NCBI GenBank assembly: GCA_005879655.1
Contig: VBJK01000080.1
Coordinates: 1-18,948 of the forward strand
Source of the DNA: Chloroflexota bacterium
Lineage (GTDB): Bacteria; Chloroflexota; Ktedonobacteria; Ktedonobacterales; Ktedonobacteraceae
Direction: 5' to 3'
DNA: 18,948 bases
The notes beneath the pieces are model-generated. The model saw only the letters and a program-made list of their open reading frames with translations. It was not told the origin of the DNA and did not search any database. The number at the start of each line of letters is the position of its first letter. Positions within the stretch are counted from its first letter, which is position 1. Below, one piece after another: positions 12,223-18,948 of this stretch. A program made the translations under genes and the position numbers.

Positions 12223-13017
12223 ATGATGATTATTGCGTGCGGTATTGAGTATGATGGCACGGACTACCATGGCTTTCAACGCCAACCGGTCAGTCACGGG
12301 CCGACGGTGCAGGGGACGCTGGAGGAGGCGATTGCGCGTGTCTCCGGCGAGCAGCTCACCGTCTATGGCGCAGGGCGTACCGATGCTGGTGTGCATGCCA
12401 GTGGACAGGTAATACACTTTCACACACAGGCACGCCTGACCAGCGAGATCTGGCCGCGTGCGCTGAATGCAGTCTTACCCAATACTGTTGCTGTACGGTG
12501 GGCACGCGAGGCCCCTGAACGCTTTCACGCTCGCTTTAGTGCGCTGAGCCGCTCCTATCGTTATACGATCTGGAACGATAGTGCTCCCACAGCATTAAGA
12601 GCACGCTACAGCTATTACTATCCGCGTGCGTTGGACGTTGCTCTGATGCAAGAGGCGTGTCAGCATTTGCTAGGACGCAAGGATTTCGGGGCATTTGGGC
12701 ATAGCCCCGATGACACAAATCCGAGGAAACCAGGGCCACATCACTGTGTTCGGACCATGTTAGAGGCACGTTGCACACGTTCTGAGCAGCAAGAATTGGT
12801 CTCGTGCAATTTTACGGCGGATGCCTTTCTCACGGGGCAGGTCCGTAGGATGGTTGGCACACTACTGCTGGTGGGACAAAAGCGTTTGAGTATCAGCAAG
12901 TTTGCTGAGATTGTGCAATGTGCGCAGAAGACGCACCCTGGTTCAGCGGCCCCATCACATGGGCTGTGTCTGATACGGGTTGAATATCCTGAGAAGTTTG
13001 GAGTTTATGGACAATGA
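12223..13017 (+). CDS. truA: tRNA pseudouridine(38-40) synthase TruA
   Basis: A 264-residue TruA that converts U38-U40 in tRNA anticodon stems to pseudouridine. The N-terminal [14 protein letters not shown] and the catalytic motif [15 protein letters not shown], with its nucleophilic Asp, are intact; [17 protein letters not shown] is near the end. The start is ATG 12223 (or the ATG right after it). No ribosome-binding site is adjacent: the palindromic repeat occupies that place, and the nearest candidate, AGGAGA, is at 12145-12150. The stop overlaps the rplM start (ATGA). Co-transcription with rplM and rpsI is common in many bacteria. Confidence 0.95.
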   Translation: MMIIACGIEYDGTDYHGFQRQPVSHGPTVQGTLEEAIARVSGEQLTVYGAGRTDAGVHASGQVIHFHTQARLTSEIWPRALNAVLPNTVAVRWAREAPERFHARFSALSRSYRYTIWNDSAPTALRARYSYYYPRALDVALMQEACQHLLGRKDFGAFGHSPDDTNPRKPGPHHCVRTMLEARCTRSEQQELVSCNFTADAFLTGQVRRMVGTLLLVGQKRLSISKFAEIVQCAQKTHPGSAAPSHGLCLIRVEYPEKFGVYGQ

Positions 13018-13484
13018 TGAAGACATATAGCGCCAAGGCCGCTGATCTGCAACCCAATTGGTATATCATTGATGCCGAGGGGCAGATATTGGGCCGTGTG
13101 GCAACACAGGTTGCGCAGATCTTGCGCGGCAAGCATAAACCAACCTTTACGCCCCATCTTCCATGTGGGGATTTTGTGATTGTGATTAACGCCGATAAAA
13201 TTGCGGTGACGGGTAAGCGTTTAGAGCAGAAGGTGTATTATCGCCACTCGCAGTATCCTGGCGGCTTGAAGCAGAATACGCTGCGTCAGGTGCTTGAGGG
13301 TCGTTTTCCTGAACGTGCTCTGCACCATGCGATCCGTGGTATGGTCATGCACAATCGCTTGGGCGCGCAATTGATGAAGCACCTGAAGATTTACGCTGGC
13401 CCAACACATCCACATGAGGCCCAGCAGCCGGTACCCTGGGTGGGTCCACAGGCTTTGTTGAAGCAGCCTACCGAGGCAAAGTAA
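13014..13484 (+). CDS. rplM: Ribosomal protein L13
   Basis: A 156-residue L13 (usual about 145). Motifs: [51 protein letters not shown], and [22 protein letters not shown] (quoted in part). L13 is an early 50S assembly protein. ATG 13014 overlaps the truA stop by three bases, indicating coupling; a second ATG follows at 13017. The downstream gene is rpsI, its normal partner. Confidence 0.96.
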   Translation: MMKTYSAKAADLQPNWYIIDAEGQILGRVATQVAQILRGKHKPTFTPHLPCGDFVIVINADKIAVTGKRLEQKVYYRHSQYPGGLKQNTLRQVLEGRFPERALHHAIRGMVMHNRLGAQLMKHLKIYAGPTHPHEAQQPVPWVGPQALLKQPTEAK

Positions 13485-13503
13485 AGAAGAGGAGAATTCT
13501 ACC

Positions 13504-13914
13504 TTGGCTGAAACCATCAAGGGTGAGTACTACTACGGTATGGGACGGCGCAAGACGGCTGTGGCTCGTGTGCGCCTCTTTCCCGATGGCGATGGGAGCA
13601 TTACGGTCAATGGCAAAAATGCTCAAGTCTATTTTGGGCAACGTGATGCTCATATGGCGACCATTGCTGGACCATTGCGCGTACTTGATCTGAATAATAC
13701 GTATACGATGACTGTGCGCGTCGTGGGTGGCGGCACGAGTGGGCAAGCTGGGGCGATCCGTCATGCTCTAGCGCGTGCTCTCATTCGCATGAACCCGGAT
13801 TTCAAGGTGGCTCTGCGTAAAGGCGGCTATCTGACGCGCGATCCACGCATGAAGGAGCGCAAGAAACCAGGTTTGAAGCGCGCTCGCAAGGCTCCACAGT
13901 ATACGAAGCGTTAA
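13504..13914 (+). CDS. rpsI: Ribosomal protein S9
   Basis: A 136-residue S9 with YYYGMGRRKTAVARVRL at the N-terminus, GGGTSGQAGAIRHALARAL in the middle and the conserved end KKPGLKRARKAPQYTKR, whose last residues reach the P-site tRNA. The start is TTG at 13504, preceded by GAGGAG (13488-13493) at 10 bases; no ATG or GTG fits before the conserved GMGRRK. This is the last ribosomal gene; accessory DNA begins right after it. Confidence 0.96.
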   Translation: MAETIKGEYYYGMGRRKTAVARVRLFPDGDGSITVNGKNAQVYFGQRDAHMATIAGPLRVLDLNNTYTMTVRVVGGGTSGQAGAIRHALARALIRMNPDFKVALRKGGYLTRDPRMKERKKPGLKRARKAPQYTKR

Positions 13915-13940
13915 TTGGCACTGCTTTCGTTTGTTATGCC

Positions 13941-14757
13941 TCATCTGTTTGCAATTATAGAAGAGGAGAGGTAAGGTGTTTGACCCTGCCTCTCCTTATC
14001 CTTTACCAATTGCTGTTCTATTGGCACTACATCATAAATCTCAAATACCAGCTCGTCGATACGTTCTTTTGCCTTTTTGATATCTTCACTAGAGCTTCCC
14101 CCCAATGGCTCATCACGTTTTTGATAAAGCAGCACAATCTCTTCAAAGAGTGTGAGAGCCTCTTTTAAACGAGGATCATCTTTATCAGGGATGATAAAGG
14201 GCATACGCTTATATTCACCATGAAGAATGGTTCCTCGTTCAACAGCCCAGGAGGTAGAGGTAAGAAAATGATAGTAGCGGGCCAGGGTGGAATTTATGTA
14301 CACCACGATCCACTTTAGCAGTTGTTCTTCAGTGCAGGATTAGAGCGTAATTCTTCGCGCTCCAAATATCTTATATCCGCTGAATCTATAACAATTATCC
14401 CCAGACTTTGCGATAATGACGATGGCTTAGGCGTGGCATAGATAAGCTTGCTTTGTTCAGTGAGTTGTTCAGACTGGTAGAATAAAGCTACGGATGGGCT
14501 AAGAGAATCGGGGAAGAGTTCATACACCAGTGCAGAGAAATTTACTACAGCTCATACATGATACATAGAAAAAAACTTTTGACGAAACTTCTGATGAGTA
14601 CTGCTACTTACAATGATAGTACTCTTCGTTGGTGCCAGCATCGCCACCTCTCCATGCTGTCCACAGAAGTGTGGAGTGCGATAGAGGAATGCCTGTACCA
14701 ATTGTTTGTCCCCCGTTGGAAGATGCCGATCCGTCACCCACTTCAATGCTAGACCAC
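13941..14757 (-). pseudogene. Remnant of a DNA N6-adenine methylase (Eco57I-like)
   Basis: Reading right to left: LALKWVTDRHLPTG, then KFRQKFFSMYHV, a TGA (14552-14554), and in the same frame AVVNFSALVYELFPDSLSP and a Phe-Tyr strand. The frame stops at 14315, and the homology resumes in another frame with LLKWIVVYINSTLARYYHFL, TSTSWAVERG and a C-terminal DELVFEIYDVVPIEQQL. These pieces fit the catalytic-domain end, target-recognition and C-terminal parts of large N6-adenine methylases of restriction-modification systems. The NPPY catalytic motif and everything before it are missing. So there is a 5' truncation, a nonsense codon and a frame change with probable deletion. Assignment is by motif memory, not by search. 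Confidence 0.65.
13964..13996. terminator. Long hairpin between the ribosomal cluster and the minus-strand pseudogene
   Basis: AGGAGAGGTAAGGT (13964-13977) and ACCCTGCCTCTCCT (13983-13996) pair with one mismatch and one G-T pair around GTTTG. It lies 50 bases after rpsI and inside the 3' end of the minus-strand methylase remnant. There is no clear T-run on either side, so it is a probable 3'-end hairpin rather than a textbook terminator. Confidence 0.45.
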
Positions 14758-15153
14758 TCAGCGTACTGCCACCCCAATGAAGCTCCACATATGCCAATAG
14801 TTGCGTACCAGCTCTCGCAATGCCTCCCCTAACTCGCCTTGCACACAAGGACCGAGAAACTCATTCACATCCATATCTTTAAGCATATCCATCGGCACAT
14901 CCACACGATCACAGTAAAAGGGGATCATGGGACCGCTGAGCATACCAAGTATCAGGCCCAAGGAGTATTCGAGTTTGGCTTGCTGTCCTGGGGCAAACAC
15001 ACCGTTTTCCGCATCTTCACGCAACATCTCGATAATGTCCTTATCCGTTAGTGGTACTTGGTCGATAAAATAATTCTCACGGCCATGCTGATAGCCTGTG
15101 CGCACGGTTGATGATGACATCGGCAATAATGTTTTTTGTGCTTGATCACTCAT
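14758..15153 (-). CDS. Hypothetical protein (131 residues)
   Basis: I do not recognise this protein. The ATG (15151-15153) is preceded on the minus strand by GAGGAAGGAC at good distance, so it is probably translated. The sequence is soluble in character: a Ser/Thr-rich start, then an acidic helix-like DKDIIEMLREDAENG, a hydrophobic LEYSLGLILGMLSGPMIPF, a Met/Asp-rich DVPMDMLKDMDVNEFLG, and a Trp-containing end. Its stop is immediately beside the truncated methylase remnant, so its C-terminus may have been changed by the same rearrangement. Confidence 0.55.
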   Translation of the reverse strand: MSDQAQKTLLPMSSSTVRTGYQHGRENYFIDQVPLTDKDIIEMLREDAENGVFAPGQQAKLEYSLGLILGMLSGPMIPFYCDRVDVPMDMLKDMDVNEFLGPCVQGELGEALRELVRNYWHMWSFIGVAVR

Positions 15154-15224
15154 TTTGTCAGTCCTTCCTCACTTTTTTTACTACTGCATCCTTGACAGAA
15201 TAACTTGGGTAATGACATGCTCTA

Positions 15225-16247
15225 ATGAGACATGACATGCGTTCCTCCCACTCAAGTATAACAGGGCGCACTTTCAGTAGAGCCAACTTTTTTGTATCTC
15301 TAAGTTGTCTTTCTCAGGAGTACTGCCAGGGATGGCATTCTCGTTCACTTTTTCAGGCAACCAGTGACATCCAGCAACGTATTGACCGTTTACATCATGA
15401 TATCGATTATTATCGAAGCAATCCAGCTCAAAAAGAGAAGCGTGCCCTGTTATGTGGGTATTATACTATCTTTAGCGACATTGCATTGAACCATACAAAC
15501 TTTGCAAGAGCTATAGCACTCTTAAGTCATGCTATAGAAATCGCTGAACAGGAGCAATTTTACGATCTGTGGTGTTACACATTGCGCCTGAGAGGGTGGG
15601 TATATCGAAGTCGTGGTGAGATTACGGCTCTCATTCAGGGTAATGCAGCAGCACAACCAGATTTTCAACAAGCACTCCTCAATTATCAACAGGCGCAACA
15701 GCTTGATGCCAAAAAGGTGCCAGATGTCTATAGAGGCTTGGTTGCTCTTGCTTCCGGTTCCACATCTGCTGCTGCTGGACTGAAAATCGATGAGGCGCTG
15801 AACATAGTAGATGTTGGCAGTAAGCAGGTTGGAAAGCAGCTAGCTAGTTCACGCATACCCATCTCAGCTATTCTAGATGAAGAGCGATACCACTTGGATA
15901 GAGCCTATACCTATCTCTCTTACCCGATATGGAGCGCTCATCATGCGAAGATGGCGCGTGTGGAGTTAAACAAGGCAAATGAAAAAGCTATCCATTCCCT
16001 TTCGCGAGACACGTTTAGTGCAACTCTGCTTGCCAAATCTTATTTGATTGAGGGACGTTATGGGCTGGCAACCTATCATGTCAGAGAAGCAATGCAGATG
16101 GTGCAAGCAACTGCCTCAGGCATGAACCTAGCACGCCTGACTGCTATCTATCGAGCGCTGAGGAACAGCGAGTATGGAGAGAGCGACGATGTGGCAACTC
16201 TTGGGGTTGATCTGCTTAAGGCTCAGCAGCCGACGCTGTTCAAGTAA
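15225..16247 (+). CDS. TPR-like helical-repeat protein, N-terminus uncertain
   Basis: A 340-residue protein. From about residue 40 it consists of amphipathic helix pairs in TPR style, for example ALLCGYYTIFSDIALNHTNF with ARAIALLSHAIEIAEQ, then LWCYTLRLRGWVYRSRGE and later LLAKSYLIEGRYGLATYHV. Such arrays often form the C-terminal half of HTH-TPR regulators, but no DNA-binding domain is visible. The first 40 residues are low-quality and there is no ribosome-binding site at ATG 15225, so it may be a 5'-truncated relic of a regulator. It diverges from the hypothetical gene at 15153; TTGACA (15192-15197) has no good -10. Confidence 0.55.
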   Translation: MRHDMRSSHSSITGRTFSRANFFVSLSCLSQEYCQGWHSRSLFQATSDIQQRIDRLHHDIDYYRSNPAQKEKRALLCGYYTIFSDIALNHTNFARAIALLSHAIEIAEQEQFYDLWCYTLRLRGWVYRSRGEITALIQGNAAAQPDFQQALLNYQQAQQLDAKKVPDVYRGLVALASGSTSAAAGLKIDEALNIVDVGSKQVGKQLASSRIPISAILDEERYHLDRAYTYLSYPIWSAHHAKMARVELNKANEKAIHSLSRDTFSATLLAKSYLIEGRYGLATYHVREAMQMVQATASGMNLARLTAIYRALRNSEYGESDDVATLGVDLLKAQQPTLFK

Positions 16248-16293
16248 GCCCCCACCACCCCAAGGTATCCTTTGTAGGCAATAGCGCTCTCTA

Positions 16294-17715
16294 TTATATC
16301 CAGCTTATTACCGAACGCTTATGGCTCCGACGTAGCGATACTGCGGGCTTTTGCCGACGAGAAACTAGTTGTTGTTTCAGAACAGTCCAGACAATGCGCG
16401 GAGCAAACAGACTTGTTGGTGTCTTGAGCATATTCTGAACCTGCTGAAGGCGTTCCGCTACTACTGGATGAGTGGCGGCCTGTTGCATTAGTCGCATTAT
16501 GTACCATTTGAGCAGGCGCATGGCCAGAGCTTGCTTGCCTTCCGTCTCCGAGTCGGTAAAATCCCCACCCGTTGCCATCTGCCAGGGCCACTTTACCACC
16601 TTGGCGATGGCTTGCTGGTACTGTTGGGCAAAACCACTTTCCTGTTTGCTGCTGCCTCCCTGAGAGCACTGCCGCAAGGAGGCGTCCAGTACCTTTGCCT
16701 CTAGTGCCGCGACTGTCATCCCCTGACCATATATCGGATTGAAACTGCACACTGCGTCCCCCAGGATCACGAAACCTTGCGGGAAACGGGACATGCGCTC
16801 ATAGCGCCGCCAGCGGTTGGTGGGATATTTGTAGTTGAGAACTGGTGTCAGCGGCTCTGCTTCTTTGATGGCTTCATAGAGGTCCGGTTGGGGCAAACTA
16901 CGCGCATACTCCAGAAAGCTGTCCTCGTCATTAGGCAGAGCTTCGCCGTGTCGCAAAGTCATCAGCGTCACCAGCCAGCGGTCGCCTTCAATGGAAAATG
17001 CTACTCCTGCCCGTCTCTCGTCGATAATCGACAACAATTTCCAATCGATAGTCAGGTGGCTAGGGCGGTGGTAGATGCGGCTGGCGTAACCAAGGTGTAC
17101 CTGCAATTTCGTCTCTTCCACTTGTGGGTAGCCCAGCGACACGAGCCACTGGGGTGCTCGTGATCCGCGTCCACTAGCATCTACGACGAGATCAGCGGCC
17201 TGTTCTTCCACGTCTTGTTCCCCGTTGCGATAATGCAGAGATACCCCAGTGATGCGGCTGGAATCAGCAGTGGCCAGCAGTCGCGTGACCTCACAGGCCG
17301 CGAGCAAACGCACATTGCCGCGAGCGGCAAGAAAATCTCGCACATACAGCTCAAGGAAAGGGCGACTCTGGCTATAGAGGTAGATGGAGGTTGGAAAACG
17401 TTCGTTCCATGCCCCGAATTGATACTGCTTCATGTCTGCGACGGAGAACCGTATAGCACCATTGTGAGTAAGTGCCTCAAACAGCCCTGGGAAGAGTTCA
17501 GTCAGCACCTCGGCCCCTTTTGCCAGTAAGCCATGCACGTGTTGCCCTTGTGGGACACCCTTACGCGCTGCTACCTGCTCGCAAAGCTGGTCACGTTCAA
17601 TAACCGTCACCCGTTCAAAGTGATCTGACAGCACGCGTGCCGCCACTAGCCCAGCCATACTTGCACCAATCACTACAGCATGCTGGTTATTCTGCCCTTT
17701 TTGCTTAATATCCAT
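16294..17715 (-). CDS. FAD-dependent monooxygenase/oxidoreductase
   Basis: A 473-residue flavoprotein of the aromatic-hydroxylase (PHBH-like) or epoxidase (LasC-like) type. The dinucleotide-binding VVIGASMAG (14-22) replaces the usual GxGxxG with GASMAG and is followed by the ribose-binding Glu of VIERD. The second site is DASGRGSRAPQWL (179-191), and the FAD-closing GD motif is FVILGDAVCSFNPIYGQGM (about 315-333). It has no signal peptide. The C-terminal 130 residues are helical. The ATG (17713-17715) has a modest AAAGGAT upstream. It converges with the TPR gene (46 bases apart). The substrate cannot be read from the sequence. Confidence 0.85.
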   Translation of the reverse strand: MDIKQKGQNNQHAVVIGASMAGLVAARVLSDHFERVTVIERDQLCEQVAARKGVPQGQHVHGLLAKGAEVLTELFPGLFEALTHNGAIRFSVADMKQYQFGAWNERFPTSIYLYSQSRPFLELYVRDFLAARGNVRLLAACEVTRLLATADSSRITGVSLHYRNGEQDVEEQAADLVVDASGRGSRAPQWLVSLGYPQVEETKLQVHLGYASRIYHRPSHLTIDWKLLSIIDERRAGVAFSIEGDRWLVTLMTLRHGEALPNDEDSFLEYARSLPQPDLYEAIKEAEPLTPVLNYKYPTNRWRRYERMSRFPQGFVILGDAVCSFNPIYGQGMTVAALEAKVLDASLRQCSQGGSSKQESGFAQQYQQAIAKVVKWPWQMATGGDFTDSETEGKQALAMRLLKWYIMRLMQQAATHPVVAERLQQVQNMLKTPTSLFAPRIVWTVLKQQLVSRRQKPAVSLRRSHKRSVISWI

Positions 17716-17762
17716 GATTTCTTGCTATCCTTTCAGATATTGTTTTTATATAAAATAATAGT

Positions 17763-17793
17763 ATTATGCCATAAACAGGGTAATGCCACTCAA
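17763..17793 (-). promoter_or_regulatory. Possible promoter of the FAD oxidoreductase gene
   Basis: On the minus strand TTGAGT (17788-17793) and CATAAT (17763-17768) are 19 bases apart in an AT-rich stretch 48 bases before the start codon. The spacing is longer than ideal, and other AT-rich -10 options (TATTAT, TATATA) lie nearer to the gene. Confidence 0.3.
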
Positions 17794-17818
17794 ATAGGAA
17801 AGGGGGCAAAATGAGGAG

Positions 17819-17830
17819 GGTCACGTGACC
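17819..17830. promoter_or_regulatory. Perfect 12-base palindrome GGTCACGTGACC
   Basis: This dyad lies upstream of the candidate promoter of the oxidoreductase and downstream of the permease. Its form suits a dimeric regulator. No matching copy was noticed elsewhere in the window, so its role is unproven. Confidence 0.35.
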
Positions 17831-17844
17831 ACAGGGTTTTGCAG

Positions 17845-17884
17845 AAGGGACAAGGCGATGCCTATTGCACCGGACTTGTCCCTT
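17845..17884 (-). terminator. Inverted repeat after the permease gene
   Basis: AAGGGACAAG (17845-17854) and CTTGTCCCTT (17875-17884) are perfect 10-base complements around 20 bases, starting 17 bases beyond the permease stop. No T-run follows on the minus strand. It is probably a 3'-end hairpin, possibly a Rho-independent terminator of weak form. Confidence 0.45.
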
Positions 17885-17901
17885 GTCATTGGCCCTGGCC
17901 G

Positions 17902-18948
17902 CTAGCGTGATCGCGGACGTATCTCGGTGATGTCATCCAAATCACTGTGGTCGCTGCCGACTGCCCCCATGGCAATGTCACGTTGCAGGTGACTGTTATG
18001 ACGACTATACAAGAAGTACATGAGTAGCCCAAGGGCCAACCAGACCAGAAAGCGAACGATAGTAATGAGTGGCAAGGTCAAGATTAGTGCAAACGAGCCG
18101 AGCATACTGAGAATGGGCAGCACGGGAACCCAGGGCACGCGGAAGGTCCGCCGCAAATTGGGTTGCGTGCGCCGCAGGACAATCACGGCAAATGAGATTA
18201 ACACGAAGGCCGCTAAGGTGCCAATATTGGTTAGTTCTGCTACAACGTCAATCGGCGTGAGGCCCGCTACCAGCGCCACCACGACGCCAACAAGCAGGGT
18301 GGATAGGTATGGTGTACGGTAGCGCGGATGGATGCGCGAGAAAAAGTCAGGCAAGAGGCCATCGCGTGCCATCGAGAAGATGATGCGGCTTTGTCCAAAG
18401 AGCAAAATAAGCAAGACGGTCGTCAGGCCACAGACGGCTCCAACCGAGATAATTGATCCAGCGGCTCCCATACCGATGATGATCAGCGCATGGGAGACTG
18501 GTGACGCGACATCCAGTTCCTTATACGAGACCAGTCCGGTCAACACCGCTGTCACCAGGATATACAGGACTGTACAGACGAGCAGGCTGGCAATAATACC
18601 GATGGGCATATCTCGTGCAGGATTGAGTGTCTCTTCTGCTGAGGTCGAGATCTGATCGAAGCCAATATAGGCAAAGAAGATGATACCGGCTCCTCGCAGA
18701 ACACCGAGGTTGCCGAAGGGGAGGAACGGACTCCAATTTGCAGGATTGATATGGCCGAAGCCTGTAATGAGGAAGAAGACGATCACTGCAAGTTTTACTG
18801 CTACGATGACGTTATTCACCTTAGTACTTTCACTCGTTCCTACGACGAGCAGTGCAGTGATGATGAGAATAATCAGGACCGCTGGGAGATTGATGATACC
18901 GCCAGAGAACGGTGAGGTCGTGAGGTCATGAGGGAGTGTGATACCAAA
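17902..18948 (-). CDS. APC-family amino acid permease (5' end outside window)
   Basis: 348 residues are visible; the frame is open to the window edge, so the N-terminus is missing. The hallmark segment is GAGIIFFAYIGFDQISTSAEE, quoted in part as IIFFAYIGFDQISTSAEE, followed by NPARDMPIGI: the APC cationic amino acid transporter (CAT) type. Around eight hydrophobic membrane segments follow, with the cytosolic FGQSRIIFSMARDGLLP and HPRYRTPYLSTL loops typical of the family. It ends with a short hydrophilic tail. It imports amino acids, probably with protons; specificity is not readable. The stop is TAG at 17902-17904. Confidence 0.88.
   Translation of the reverse strand, partial: FGITLPHDLTTSPFSGGIINLPAVLIILIITALLVVGTSESTKVNNVIVAVKLAVIVFFLITGFGHINPANWSPFLPFGNLGVLRGAGIIFFAYIGFDQISTSAEETLNPARDMPIGIIASLLVCTVLYILVTAVLTGLVSYKELDVASPVSHALIIIGMGAAGSIISVGAVCGLTTVLLILLFGQSRIIFSMARDGLLPDFFSRIHPRYRTPYLSTLLVGVVVALVAGLTPIDVVAELTNIGTLAAFVLISFAVIVLRRTQPNLRRTFRVPWVPVLPILSMLGSFALILTLPLITIVRFLVWLALGLLMYFLYSRHNSHLQRDIAMGAVGSDHSDLDDITEIRPRSR

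Noticed and set aside
15192..15226. A promoter from the perfect TTGACA at 15192-15197 for the TPR gene
   Set aside because: The only good -10-like sequence (TCTAAT, 15221-15226) is 23 bases away and overlaps the start codon; closer hexamers match poorly.

Overview
The window looks like a chromosomal segment of a Chloroflexota bacterium, most likely a Ktedonobacteria-type organism. This placement is an inference from gene order, protein character and repeat style, not from a search. About 14 kb is one long plus-strand ribosomal-protein superoperon: the end of the S10 cluster, then spc, then alpha, then the truA-rplM-rpsI cluster. Several proteins keep zinc-binding Cys motifs (S14, S4, L24, L36). 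Three have unusual additions: an Ala/Lys-rich insert in L18, an Arg/Gly/Asp tail on S5 and a charged helical insert in L17.

Layout. Positions 1-7126: rplP (3' end), rpmC, rpsQ, rplN, rplX, rplE, rpsN (zinc type), rpsH, rplF, a 294-base structured gap, rplR, rpsE, rpmD, rplO, secY. Positions 7238-8783: adk, a 451-base gap with a strong promoter candidate, a palindrome and a possible 41-codon Cys-rich gene, then infA and rpmJ. The map gene often found after adk is absent. Positions 8829-12142: rpsM, rpsK, rpsD, rpoA, rplQ. Positions 12223-13914: truA, rplM, rpsI.

After rpsI the character changes to accessory DNA. On the minus strand there is a decayed DNA N6-adenine methylase (5' truncated, internal stop, frame change) next to a small unknown gene. 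These are followed by a plus-strand TPR-like protein, a minus-strand FAD-dependent monooxygenase-like enzyme, and a minus-strand APC-family amino acid permease that runs off the right edge.

The most interesting part is the rplF-rplR gap (3326-3619). It contains alternative hairpins followed by a terminator-like hairpin, then a MITE-like GC-rich element with 9-base terminal inverted repeats. Last comes a long stem-loop placed exactly so that folding would bring a distant Shine-Dalgarno sequence to within 9 nt of the rplR start codon. Similar structured or repeat-bearing gaps precede rpoA and truA, suggesting that interspersed elements have entered the operon and translation initiation has adapted. 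All RNA-structure claims come from reading complementary segments by eye; no folding was computed.
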